Part shown: positions 11,490 through 23,028 of the stretch, one piece after another
Layout: each line of letters begins with the position of its first letter
Position numbering within the stretch: position 1 is the first letter of the stretch
Source: Antitrichia curtipendula
Lineage: Eukaryota > Streptophyta > Bryopsida > Hypnales > Leucodontaceae
Length of the DNA: 64,000 bases
NCBI GenBank assembly: GCA_951230915.1
Contig: OX579637.1
Coordinates: 8,742,001-8,806,000, forward strand
Direction: 5' to 3'
Notes under the pieces: generated by a model
The model's input: only the letters and a program-made list of their open reading frames with translations
What the model was told of the DNA's origin: nothing
Database searches by the model: none
Made by a program: the position numbers and the translations under genes

Positions 11490-13726
11490 ATGTATCGAAA
11501 TTCAACTTTCAAGCATAGAGCTTTCATGAAGACTGATGTGCACAGACATATTCATGAAGGTGCACGCCGAGGAAAGATGGTGACAATTGAAGAGATAAAT
11601 GTGTGTTTGCGCGCATGGATGCATATTGCGGGGGTTGCTGAGTCTACATTCTATCGCTACTTGAAATACATGAAGGATGAACGGGAAGCAAGGGATCACG
11701 GTAATACGGGACTACTGAAGCCTAGAGAGCATACCAAACAAGCCACAACTTCCTTGAAGTGCATCCTAGACAAGGAGGCCGATCACATGCCGCATTGTAC
11801 ACGGACTTTGAAGGAAGGTGACAAGATTGTGTCCAAGATTCTTCCGGCCTCATTTCAATGGAAGGATCAGCTGAAGAGACTTAATGAAACCAATGCGGCT
11901 TTTCAACTTTGAACTTGAGCAAGATTAGATCAACCAAGTTCCCAGAGTATGATGTGAAGAAGCCAGGAGATAATTTTGCTCGGTGCGCTACTTGTGACAA
12001 ATATAATGAGCTCATCAAGGGTGCTATCAGTGGATTTCAAACCGCTATGAAGTGGTGTAGGAGATTGAATAAGCATCTCACCATTGCTCGTGCCCATAGG
12101 GATGTGTATTACATTAACCGAGACTTGTCATTCAATTCTCCGCATGAATGTGTTACAATCATACACGACAAGATGGATCATGCAAAAACCGCTTGTCCGG
12201 TCTTTTCTCACAAGAATAAAGAACTTGATGGCCTGATGAAGCTACCCATTTTTGTAACGGGCATGATTGCACATGGTCATGCAGATGTGCGCTACACACA
12301 TTACGGCTTGGATGTCTTCTCGCATGACTCCAACTATACCATTGGTTCAATGGCAAAGTTGTTGCGAGATTTAGAGTTAGCATCGAAGTCTTCTTCTCGG
12401 GAGTTGTTCACGAATTCAAAGTCCTCAAACTTATTTAAGGCCGTGCTAGAGGGTACAGACATGTGCTATGGGTCGTTACTGCCGCCGCCAAATACCTTAA
12501 CTCCAGCCAGGCGGCTACTACCCATTTTAAACGTGCAAATGGACAATGCCACTGGAGACAATAAGAATAGATATGTTTTCTGCTTTTGGTCTCTACTTGT
12601 TGCAAACAAGATCTTCCGAGAAGTTTATGTGAACTTCATGATTGTGGGTCATACGCATGACAATATTGATGCACTATTTGGAAGATGGAGCATGGATTTG
12701 AAGAAGGAGAACTTCCCGACAATACTAACGCTAATGAAGTTATTCATGGATGTGGATTCCGTCCCTACCATCCTTCACCTTATTGAAGAAATGCTCGACT
12801 TCAAGGTTTTATAGCAGGGTCATTTGTAGATGGCGATGACATCCTTGTTGGGCACCCGAGACCACATCAATTGAAGTTCTATCTAGATTCAACGGGGTGC
12901 CCTGTCATGAAGTACAAAGTTTTTTGCATTGATGCCGACTGGTTAGGGGAAGACAGAAGAGGCATTAAGTTGTGGAAAGAAGATGCTGAAGGGCAAAGTT
13001 TGTGGCCACGCGGTGCACCTTTGGCTGTTCCGTTGAAGCCTATGAAAGGCTTGGAAGATATTATCAAAGGTATGACGGGGTTTGTGAAATATTGGGACAA
13101 TTTATGTAATGCAGACATCACCGGAGATTATCGAAGACGTTACAAGCATTTGGTGAAGTATTGGCGTGGCGTGAAGGTAGCGTTGATGGAACCGTTACCT
13201 ACCTTTCATGTTTTGAGGGACGGTTTTTGGCCAACTACACGTATTCAAGCAAGTGAAGTGGATGAATTAGACGATGACGGTGAGGAGCGTGAAGAGTTTG
13301 GGGAGGATGACCCATACGTTGGGCCATTGAGTGGTCGTCCAAATCCATCCTTCCAAGTGGCTCAAGATTTGTTCGAAGGCTATTTTGTTGCAGTTCAACC
13401 CACAGATGGTGACTCTCACCCAGTTTTGGATTGCAAGGGCATTGTCTGATCCAAACTCCAATCTAGAGAATCCGAATTGTGTTCTTATTCAATACTTCCG
13501 TCCAACATCAAGGAATCAGGATGTTCAAGATTTCTACACCGGATGGGACAGCGAAAGAGGTCTACGTTGGAAGGTTGATGAAATTGAACCTCCTGTTTGG
13601 CAACATACGGATGCTCTTATGACAGCGTGGAAGTCAAGGATCCAGAAAGACACTGTGGAGTGCATGATCAAGATCCCTGCTATACAAATTGAAGTCATCA
13701 ATCAGAGTTTGGTTTCATATAATTGA
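11490..13726 (+). pseudogene. DUF7869-type transposase-like protein, frameshifted
   Basis: A single protein can be followed across three frame changes (about 11905, 12808 and 13420). Segment 1 (11490-11912) has a helix-turn-helix-like region (VAESTFYRYLKYMK) and MPHCTRTLKEGDKI. Segment 2 (11909-12814) has FPEYDVKKPGDNFARCATCDKY, then the diagnostic VQMDNATGDNKNRYVF and FMIVGHTHDNIDALFGRW of the DUF7869 family, a plant and oomycete transposon-associated domain. Segment 3 (12871-13449) and segment 4 (13331-13726) complete an acidic C-terminus ending QSLVSYN. D/H residues of the QMDN and GHTHDNID motifs are intact. The frameshifts make this copy inactive. Confidence 0.75.
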
Positions 13727-14545
13727 GAAGCCATATCCACATATGTGTATACGTGGCATGTTTTGTTTTGTATTTAACATATTTATATTGTGTATAATAG
13801 ATGGAATTTATATATTGCAATAGATGGCATAGGTTTGAATTTTGTTGGTTTGGATTTATAGTTTGGTATTGCTTGTATGTTTTGAAATATATGTCTTGTT
13901 TTTATAAAACAAGAATATTCAAATTCGATTTTAATCTATTTCTTTATGTACTTTTAAGTTTAATTTTTTCTCTTTTTTCCATCATTTTACTTTATTTTTC
14001 GAGAGCATCTATGTTATAACATATATGAACATTAAATTTGAAAGTGTGATACAATTGAAAAAATGAGTAGTGGGTATAACCACTTTGTTTTTGATAACCA
14101 TGTTAAGCACTTGTCACATTCCAGATAGGGGAGTAGTTGGTTGTTACAACTTTCATAGTTGCTTGCATAAGTCATTAAGCAACACCAAGTCATGCATGTC
14201 TCTTAGTCGCTCATACAAATTGATTGGGAATCGACCTCGGACCGCCTAAATGGCTAAATGAGATAAATAATCCCTTACAGCCAACTGCAGAGCTCATGAC
14301 TTGCTGTTCCATATGGCATGATCTCTATGTATATTAATGAAAACATTGATCTCCGAATTTCAACTCAACGATTAAAGACTCTGTATGTCACTACACTCTC
14401 ATTTTAATGGAAATTGCACACAAAAACTAATAATTATATTATTTGTCAATCTAAATTATCTATAGAAATTCCATTTGTATTGATATTAAAATCGACAATA
14501 TAATTTTGGGAGGCTCCAATACTTTCAAAATTTTGAATATGATGT
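13727..14545. other. No gene recognised
   Basis: AT-rich gap between two convergent pseudogenes. The second exon expected downstream of NGQHS-2 (the RFSMIDV exon) is not visible here, so that copy is 3'-truncated. Confidence 0.45.
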
Positions 14546-14550
14546 TATAC

Positions 14551-15988
14551 CTTAAACATTGTTTTGTTCAATTTGTTGTCTGCGTTTTGTTTGGCATTGG
14601 ACTTCTTTCCAATCGGTGCAGCTTTTTTGGGATTTCTGGGTCTCCCCATAATTTCCCAGACTTTCTTTGCTTCGAGGATGTTAGTGGACCACGACGGCTT
14701 CATGGCAACGAAGTGATTCACTCAATTGTAGTACACGGAGATGGCACGAAGCTTTTCACCATCTGATGACCAGACCATGTAGCACTCCTATTGGTGGAAG
14801 TGCTTCACAATCTCTTCGTCTAGTCCCTTTGCTACCATCAGCTTACTCGCAGTTACACTGTGTTGGCCGTTTATAATGTAGAACTTTTTGTTCTTCAACA
14901 GTGGCCACTATTTGGGTGTGGGTTTCTCAGTCTGATCCACGGGCATTACACACAGTGTTTGTTTTGTGGACTTGTCAAGCATCTCCCACAGAAACATCAT
15001 GACATCCTTGGTCAATCTTTGTTCATGGCTACGAATGTTAAGGTTTGCAGGTGCCTCACTTAGTTGGTTGATGGATATTGTTTTCTTCTCCTCCCGGTTG
15101 AAGACGTATGCATCTGTGCAATTTTTCTAGTATGCTTTGTAAGCAGCTGTGGAAGCGTCATAATCATGTTTCCGCCTTGAGTCGTACGCCCTAGGTACAT
15201 CAATTATTGCGGAGACAAAGCTTTGTTCCCCAGCTGCAGATGCGCTTGCGTCCTTGTCATACGGGATGATCTCTAACAACAATGCCAAGTTGCTTTTCTT
15301 TCGGCTTGACAAGGTTGCACCTACTTGCTTGCTCCTTCTTGTCCCACGACTCTGTTGTATTTCTGGAGTTCCCATCGACCCCTACCCTTCTACTGCGCTC
15401 GGACTTTTGGTGGAGACCAACCTCAGAGTCATGTCCTTCTGTTTTGCTTGAAGTTTCGCCTTCAATACAGCAAAGTCGACAAAGAGAATCCTCAGCTTAG
15501 CGCACAAGCTCTTCCTGACTACTGTTCTCCCACTTGCCATTTTGAAGAAGCCAAGGTCAACTTTCTTCTCCAGTTCCGGAATCTCTGTTTGGTATTCTGC
15601 TGGTTCCATTGACCTGATGAAGTGCGAGATGTTGAACTCTACCTTCGAGGAGTCTAGAACCAGCGTGAAGTGATACTGATCTTCTTCTTGTAGTCCTGTT
15701 TGTGCTGTCTTGCAGTGAATTTTTATTGTTGGCCCCAGATCGTGGACACTTTCCTTGATTTCTTTGTCATAGGAGATCAGGAAGTACGGCTCGGTTTCAT
15801 TATACTTAATGGCGAAGCATATGATCTTCTTGAACGATATCATGTTCAGACTCCAGTACTGAACCTTGTTTGGGTTTTGGAAATCCCAGTACTCCCCTTC
15901 GCGGTTGAAGTCGTCTCCGTCCTCCTTGACATTGAAGTTTTCACACTTCTTGTAGAATGCCTCCAGCTTCGATATCTGGTTTTCCATC
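14551..15988 (-). pseudogene. NGQHS-2 exon 1 with five in-frame stops
   Basis: Reverse reading from ATG 15987 matches NGQHS-1 exon 1 end to end: MENQISKLE, EYWDFQNPNKVQYWSLNMI, DQYHFTL, NIRSHEQR, FYIINGQHSVTAS, CYMVW, SWSTNILEAKKVW. It stays in a single frame. The five stops are at 15384, 15129, 14910, 14790 and 14724 (first base on the reverse strand). Two replace a tryptophan conserved in the other copies (TGG to TAG; YKKFW and KW/TW-x-C) and one an Arg/Cys site (TGA). The acceptor before the ATG is CTGTAG|G. It ends at a donor-like GTATAA. No downstream exon was found. Confidence 0.8.
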
Positions 15989-17462
15989 CTACAGAACAAT
16001 GTTGACATGCGCTTGTTATATTCAAGTCAAGTCGAGTTGATTGTCGTGGGTCGATGACTTTGTCACGACAACGCATCATTCACGCAGTTTCTCTCTTTGC
16101 CTTTGTTGACCGTGTTATATTTTGTTTCTTCTGTGTGTATGTACTGCCAGGGACACGCGTTTTAGCTTGACTCGACCTAATCAAGATTTGTTCATACAAC
16201 TCAGTCTATAATTAGTAGGTTAATCGTTTGTATTCTCTCATTTGACTAGTTATGCTGTACATGTTTGGGGTGTTATATGATCTGATTGATTTCACTCTTT
16301 GTGTTCTACATATGTTGTGTTGTTTTAGATCGGGTCGACTTGATCTACCGATCCAGATCCTTCTCTTCTTTTCTTGTTTGTTCTAGATTGTTACCTGTCT
16401 TTTAGATCGAGTTGACCTAAATGTTGTCTAGCAGATCTACTTGGTTTTGCTCTCTTCCTAGAGCTGATTTGCTGCTTGATTATTCTGGTCGGATCAACCT
16501 GTATGCCTTGTTTCTCTGTTTACTTGCTCTGTTTTACTGTTTCAGGTCAATTTGACCTGAATTGGGAGGTGATGTGGGCTTCCGCTTTAGACACTGCAAA
16601 TATAGTTGGTTTCTTCTATCGTGTTTTGGTTTCTGATTATCACAACTGACGTCTTTTTAGGTTGGGTCGACCTGAATAAAATTATAATTACTTTCATTAT
16701 TTTATGCATTCCTGTGTTTACCTTAATAGTCAACCTGAACTGTAATCGATCTGAGCTGCGTATGATTTTTATTTTTACTAATCCCTGATCTAGATTTCTA
16801 GAGGTTCACCTAAATAAGACCCTACACTCTCACCCTAAACCCTAAGCGATCAGCAAGATCCTAAACCCTAAGCAAACAGCTGGTGCATACCTGCACAGAA
16901 GAAGGTTCCAATGTCCTTGATGTCGTTGATGAGGCGTACTAAAACCTGCACATTCGAAGCAATACAAGCTTTGAGTTCCCGTTATTTACAATGTGTTGTT
17001 GGACAGACAAAGAACAACTGAACTGTGTGCAAGTTTTAATGAAGAAGGAAAAACAATCCCTTAACAAAAACCACTGACCAAAATCATGAATCCACGGACT
17101 ACGAGCTTAATCAAATTCGATGCAGGTTTTAAAAAAATTAAAAACACAATGTTCAAAAGACACAACATTCAATGCTTTTTCCACTCCACCACTTGCACTG
17201 AGAACAATCTAAACCCGAAACTTTGCACTGAGACCAATGTAAACCAAAGACTATGCACTGAGAACAATCTAAACCAAAAAGCTGAATGCAGTTCGCAAGT
17301 TCTAAGAAAACACAAAACACATTCTTCACAAGGTTTAGGGTAAGCCAAAATTTGTGAATACAAAATCAAAAACTCTAAAATTGAGCGCAAGTGTATGACA
17401 ACAGAAAACAATTTGTAATTTACAAAAACTTGACCCCAAACCCAAAGAGTGAGATGCAATAC
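15989..17462 (-). other. Putative leader intron of NGQHS-2
   Basis: Bounded by acceptor CTGTAG at 15989 and a donor-like GTATTG at 17462. It contains the palindrome array 16159-16818, two CCCTAAACCCTAAG tracts (16838-16880) and, at 17180-17290, three repeats of about 36 bp based on TGCACTGAGA. The intron assignment is inferred from the parallel organisation of NGQHS-1 and NGQHS-3. Confidence 0.4.
16022..16818. repeat. Array of degenerate TTTTAGGTCGA-type palindromes
   Basis: About nine imperfect 21-23-bp palindromes with half-sites of the type TT[TC]AGGTCGA / TCGACCTGAA: near 16022, 16160, 16325, 16400, 16486, 16542, 16657, 16727 and 16797. Spacing is about 55-160 bp. The set is more eroded than those at 2-3 kb and 9.9-10.7 kb but has the same odd-centred geometry. 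Confidence 0.7.
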
Positions 17463-17900
17463 CTGGCTTTTTCTACGAATTCGACGCAGCGCACCTGCAA
17501 AATTCAACGCAACGCACCCGCAACTCAAATTTGATGCAGCGCACTTGCAAAATCGAACGCGCAAAATCCTCTTCCGCTGAAGTCTTCTGATCCTCTTCCG
17601 CTCTTGATGAAGTCGCAAAATTGCAACGCCCGACGCATGCGTACTCTTCCGCAAAACCTGAACATGCGCACTCTTCCGCAAAATCGCACACCTGACGCAG
17701 CACGGAGTCCCTCCTCCGTCAAATCTCTGTAGCCACACCACGAAGCAGAACAAAGAGGAGAAGAGGGGATCGAACTCGGACGAGCACGCAGCCGCACCAC
17801 GAAGCAGAAACGAGGAGGAGAAGACGGGATTGAACTCAAACGAGCACGCAGGGAAGAATGATGAGGAATCCTCGCACGCAGGGAAGAGGGGATCGAAGAA
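17463..17900 (-). other. Putative non-coding leader exon of NGQHS-2
   Basis: GC-richer stretch. The reverse strand reads a run of GCGTTGAATTTTGCAGGTGCG-like and GGAAGAG-rich sequence ending in AAAGCCAG before GTATTG. Two near-repeats around GAACTCGGACGAGCACGCAG occur at 17770-17850. The ORFs here are not supported by homology. Confidence 0.35.
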
Positions 17901-17934
17901 TGAGAAACCCTAGCTCATTTCTTCGCGAAACCTG

Positions 17935-18190
17935 TTTCCCGCATACCTATACCCGGAAGCCAAAGCCTTACCCGGGAGTAAAAACCTTACCTGAGAGCCA
18001 AAGCCTTACTCAGGCGCTAAAACCCTTACCCTGCAGCGGAAAACTTTATCCGGGAGCAAAACCTTACCTGGCAAAATATACCCAAAACCCTAAACCTTAC
18101 CGGGGAGCCCAAAACCTTACCGGGAGCACAAACCCTTACTCAGGAGCAAGAAAACCTTACTCGAGAGTACAAATCCTAAACACTTACCCA
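17935..18190 (-). repeat. Tandem CTTACC repeats (GGTAAG donor-like on reverse strand)
   Basis: About 12-14 imperfect units of 15-25 bp, each containing CCTTACC. On the reverse strand, the direction of NGQHS-2, this is a run of GGTAAGG motifs, which look like consensus 5' splice sites. Confidence 0.6.
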
Positions 18191-18868
18191 TTTTATTAGA
18201 GCATGTCTTGAATCCTTACACAACGAATATAGGTGACTATAGAAATCATCCATTTTCATCACCGTCGGAATCAATCATTAGACTAAGGAATATGAGATGC
18301 ACTCCTCAGAAGTGAAATAGTTGTACCGTATTTACTCTATTCAGAACCAAATATTTGGATCATTCAATTATTGCAATGTGTACTGCACAAGACATTCTAC
18401 ATTATGCATTTCATTAGGAAGTTAAATTATGAGTTAAGAATTAAAAATGTTGAAAGAACTATAAAAAACCTAATATATAAGACCATAAAGAAGCTTTAGA
18501 AAATATTCTTTAAATGATAACTTTAAAAAATAGTCTATGAACTCATAGTCTTTGCCCCAATTTCATCTTGTGCATTTAATGTTCTCTAAACTTTTCCAAA
18601 CGAATCCCATGAATTTTGACTAAAAATACAAATGAGGTTAAAATTTGTAATTCAAATTATGAAATATTTTGGGTCATACGCATTTTGGGGTACTTTATGT
18701 ACAAAAGAGAAAAATAAATAAAACCGACCATATCCTGTACTTTAGGGATCCCAAATCCCAGTTCATGGAATTTTGACGTGAAACCATGGAAGAAAGAATT
18801 GTGTAAGTGGCCAATGGGATTAGGAGTTTGACTTCATGAAATATTTAGGGTCATGCACATTTTGGGGT
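18191..18868. other. No gene recognised
   Basis: AT-rich stretch. Two blocks sharing 'GGGTCAT.CACATTTTGGGGTAC' (18670-18700 and 18850-18880) suggest an old duplication near the retroelement edge. Confidence 0.4.
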
Positions 18869-18869
18869 A

Positions 18870-19576
18870 CCATATGTGTGACGATACCTAACATCCGGAA
18901 ATTCAAAAAAATGCATAAAATAAAAATAAATAGGAGAATGATCTTGATATTTTGTATAGGTGTAGGAAATTAGACATTAGAAACCAGAAATAGAAAATAG
19001 TTCTTTCCTAGGAAGAGTAAAACGATAATTAGGTTAACACAGTGTTTTGGAACCAATAGCCGGAAAGCTGGAAGTTCCGGAGCGTAGGACTTTTGGCTAG
19101 GGAACTTACGGGAACTCCACCGGGTTGGGAACTTAGGATTTCCATTCGCTATATAACCCCCGCCGCCATTCTCATTCGATCTCTTTTCTTGGCGGTTCTT
19201 CGCGAGTACACTTAGTGAATGAAAGAGTGGTGAGATAGGATCAAGATAGGAAGTGGAAGTGAGGCTGGTGCAACTTGCATCCGGAAGTCTGATAGTATGA
19301 CAGAAACTCTAACCCGGAAACCGGCAGTGACTGCCCGGGGTGTCAGCCCGATGATTCCGTATGATCCGGATCGTCATCGGGAGTCTGAAGAGGATCTGGC
19401 AGCCATGGGCTGTGTCGGATTCTTGCACCGCTCATGGAACTTCAAGAGTGAGGGGATGATTGAAGAACTCCTTTACAGAGTTCCCAATCAATATGAGTTA
19501 ATGGTGAGGGGCCGCTCAAGAGCTTGGACCCAGGAACTCTGGGTTGGAACGTACTTTGCCGTAAACTGAGATCATT
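18870..19576 (+). mobile_element. Truncated LTR-like leader with partial LTR ORF (gypsy)
   Basis: Contains a TATA-like TATATAA at about 19151 and a 90-codon ORF (19297-19569) whose DPDRHRESEEDLA...FKSEGMIEELL...RAWTQELW is homologous to the start of the long ORF inside the LTR at 25847-26366 (DERERKQLEEDL...LKSEEMIQELL...RKWTIETW). The ORF stops abruptly eight bases before the gag reading frame, so the rest of this LTR, the primer-binding site and the gag leader are missing. The sequence is diverged from the downstream LTR, so the two are related but not a young pair. Confidence 0.5.
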
Positions 19577-20773
19577 ATGGCTCCTTCTACACGCTTAAAG
19601 TACAATAGATTCAAGGGAGATGGAGCCGGTGATGTAGATGATTGGCTCTGTGAGTTTGAGTCCATTGCCATGGCTAATCAGGAGGATTTTGATGCCAAGA
19701 AGCGGATCTTTCAAGGTCTACTCAAGTGTGAAGCTCTGAAGTGGTACCAGGATGTTCCGGTGGCTACTCGGAATGACTGGAACCAGCTTACTAACCTGTT
19801 TGTTAGAACATTCTGAGAAGCAGGAGGGGAAGCTCGAGCTCTAGGACGTTTGAGTAGAATGACCATGAAATCGGATGAATCAGTTCGTAGGTATGGGCAG
19901 AGAGTGAAGGCCCTTATCCTAAAATTGACCACAAAAATTGCTCCAAGTGTGCAAGTTGAGTGGTATGTTGCAGGATTTCCGGAAGAGATGGGATTCTAGA
20001 TCCGTTAGGCTCGCCCAGCCACGTTGAGGGAGGCCATGGAAGCTGCCCAAAACTATGAGGATTCTGCTCAATCCCTCCAAAACGCTTTGAAGAGGAACGA
20101 GCGGAAGAGTAAGAAGCATTCCAAGAAGGGGAGGAGTCGAAGAAAGTACTCCGATAGCTTGAGCTTGGATAGCGGATCTAACACGCCAACATCCCCATCT
20201 GAGAGTTCGGAATCGGATCCTGGTACAGCATCCGGATCTGAATCTCGACACAAACACAGCCGTCATCACAAGAGCTCAAAATCTGAGAAGGGTAAGGGAG
20301 TTATCAAAGTGAAAGTGGAGAAAGACAACTCGAAGAAGTTCATGAAGAGAATCCAGGATTCGCTGGAGGCCATCAAGGTCAACCTAGCTGAATACCGGAA
20401 TCCTCGACAGACTGTCCCCACGAGCAATGCCAACGTACGGTGCCCAAGGTGTCAGGAGGTAGGTCATTTTCCAAGTGAGTGCAATAGGCCCCCTGTAAAG
20501 AGGGTCCATTACGTGAATCCGGACGGAGAAGTATACATCACCATGCCGGAAGAGGAAGAAGAGGAAGACATGAATCCGGTCTTCCAAATTCAGTCCTCAT
20601 ATGGAAGAGGAAAGCCGCCTCAACAATTGATGAGAGCCAACGTCATGCCAAGATCAGTTCCATTGGGAATGAACCAAGGTATGATGGGCCAGCCAAAGCT
20701 TTACGGATTTTGCTTCATTTGTGGCAGTCCGGATCACTATGCTCATGTATGTTCCTTTAAGGGACAAGGATAG
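19577..20773 (+). pseudogene. Ty3/gypsy Gag with zinc knuckles
   Basis: One frame with stops at 19814, 19997 and 20006. Begins MAPSTRLKYNRFKGDGAGDVDDW, the typical capsid N-terminus of plant gypsy Gag; ALKWYQDVP follows. A Ser/Lys-rich stretch (20090-20330) precedes a CCHC knuckle (CPRCQEVGHFPSEC, about 20442-20483) and a second (CFICGSPDHYAHVC, about 20710-20751). A third, lacking one Cys, follows the stop (20790-20835). Gag packages element RNA; this copy cannot make a full-length product. Confidence 0.85.
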
Positions 20774-22318
20774 GGTGCACCCATGATCCTTCCCTGTCAA
20801 AATTTCCAGGAGTATGGTCATGGTTTAGCTCAGTGTCCAAAGCCACAACAGCATAGGGTTATCTACAAGCAAGTAGATATTCCCCCTAGAGATTAGACAG
20901 CACTCAACTACGGATCCAAAATCGGAATAGAGAATCCGGATAAATGACTCGTAGAGGTGGAGCTGCCAGGTACAGTAGGGTGGACGGTTCTTAGAGTAGA
21001 TACTCGTAGCTCCACCAAGAACCGAAAAATAGATAGAATTAGAAATAGAAGTACTAGAACCACGGTAATACCAGATCCGGATTCAAGTGATTCTAATCAC
21101 TCAGAAGGATTGGATCAGGCTCAACCTTTAGCATCATCAGAAAATGGCATGTAGCCTAGAGGAATACTTAAGGACGTGAGTGAGGAGGTCAGAAAAGAAC
21201 TTGGAAGTTCCCAAACTAGTCGACAGGAGAGGAAGTTTCCGGGTTCCGGATCATTGAGCTCACCTCGGAAGGTACGGTTCAGTGACCACCCTGTTTTCAT
21301 TGAACCTGAAAGAAGAGAGGAACATGAGTACAACATCTTGCAGGATATCAAGGATCAGAAGGCCAATGTTACAATTGGCTAGCTCCTCCATGATAATGCC
21401 AACTATCAGAAGCTCATCCGGGAGGCATGGACCAAGAGAAGAAAAAGGAGATTCAAACTTCCAGCAGTAGCAGTCAACTTTGCCCAAGTTGAGGATTACG
21501 GACCACCTGAGCTGATCGTAGAGATTGAAGGATGTTCCATTCCTAAGGTACTAGTTGATGGAGGATCTGGAGTGAATCTCATGTTGGAAGATATTGCTTT
21601 CGACTTGGGATACACTACTTTCGAAACCACTAATCAATTAAGTACTACGAATGGCAAATCAATCCAGGGTAATTCCGGTTGGAAGACTTTCTCAAGTACC
21701 GACCCGGATTGGGGAGGTAACCTATCTCCTTAACTTTGTTATCATCCGTGTAGACAAAGGAAGACCATTTCCAATGCTATTAGGAAGACCTTGGTAATAT
21801 GCAACAAGAGTGATTATAGATTGGGGACACAAGGAATTCGTTATTGGGAAACCCAATATCCGGATTCTTTAGAAAAATGAGGAACACAAGGGAGAGACAA
21901 GTGAATCGGAAGGATACACCACTGACTGGTCAGATCCAGAAGATTCATCCTCCCCATCTGTCAACCTAGTGGAAGAATTCAACGGAATGACTGAAGCGGA
22001 TTTCGAATTTCCGGAACCCATGTTGGAGTTGGGTGAGCTAGAGGAAAGAGGAAATCCAGATCCGGTTTCAGGATCCGCAGTCAGTACAACGGAGGATTGA
22101 TCGCTTGGAGAAGCTAATGTTCCACTCACCGAGAAGTAGATAAGGCAGCAAATTCATGAAGGGAGCTTGCCTGTTGTCAGCTTGGCCGAAAGCAAGACCA
22201 ATGTCCCATGGAGCAACTTCCGCATCCAGTCAGAGGAATTGGAACCGGACCAGATCAAGAACGTAGTCAGTTCCTCTGACTATGAGAAGGTTGAGATTGA
22301 ACCGGGAAAGTCATTTTC
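20774..22318 (+). pseudogene. Gypsy gag-pol spacer and protease region, degenerate
   Basis: Interrupted readings join Gag to Pol. The aspartic protease active site reads VLVDGGSGVNLM at about 21547-21582 (D-G-G-S, a D[TS]G-type site), preceded by IVEIEG. Numerous stops and small shifts elsewhere. Assignment rests on the protease motif and its position between the zinc knuckles and reverse transcriptase. Confidence 0.75.
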
Positions 22319-23028
22319 TTGGGGAAATCCCTAAGTAGGAACGAGAGAAGAAGTTATGTGAGATTACTAAAGAAATACGTGAATGTATTTGCTTGGTCAT
22401 CCTCAGACCTTAGTGGAATTCCACCAGATCTTGGAGAGCACCGGATTGATCTTGTGGATGGGACTGTGCCGATTAGACAACGCCAATATAGATTGAATCC
22501 CAAATACTCTCTGATGATGAAAGAGGAAATCGCCCAACTGTTGGAGGCAAGATTCATCTATCCAGTCAACAACTCGGAATGGGTTTCACCCACTATAGGT
22601 TGTTTCCAAAAGGTGGAAGCAGATGGGAAAGTGAAGATCCGGGTGTGTTAAGATTTTCAGAAACTGAACGCCTCGACAAAGAAGGATTATTTTCCTCTTC
22701 CCTTCACTGACATAATCCTTGATCACGTATTCGGACAGGAATGCTATAGTATCCTGGATGGGTTTTCTGGATACAATCAGGTCTTTATTAGACTTGAGGA
22801 TCAATTGAAGACAACGTTTACCACTGAGTGGGGGACCTTCGCCTTCAACCGGATGCCATTTGGGTTGTGTAATGCACCCAGAACCTTCCAAAGACTGATG
22901 ATGGATATCTTTCGAGATTTCCTCAGACACTTTCTGGAAGTGTTTATTGATGACTTTGCAGTGTTCAACAACAAAGACAACCACCTGAGTTCCTGGAGAA
23001 GACGTTCATCCGGTGCAAGAGAACCGGA
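22319..23028 (+). pseudogene. Gypsy reverse transcriptase, interrupted
   Basis: Frame 22319-23032 with a TAA at 22649 within the block RVC*DFQKLN. Visible motifs: FAWSSSDLSGIPP, HRIDL, PIRQRQYRLNP, YSILDGFSGYNQ, FGLCNAPRTFQR and FIDDFAVF (the Y/F-x-DD catalytic box, about 22946). A frameshift near 22985-23028 moves the reading into the following pol ORF. Confidence 0.88.

Noticed and set aside
17858..18199. ORF on the + strand rich in KPYPG/LPCS repeats
   Set aside because: It is the shadow of the CTTACC tandem repeat.
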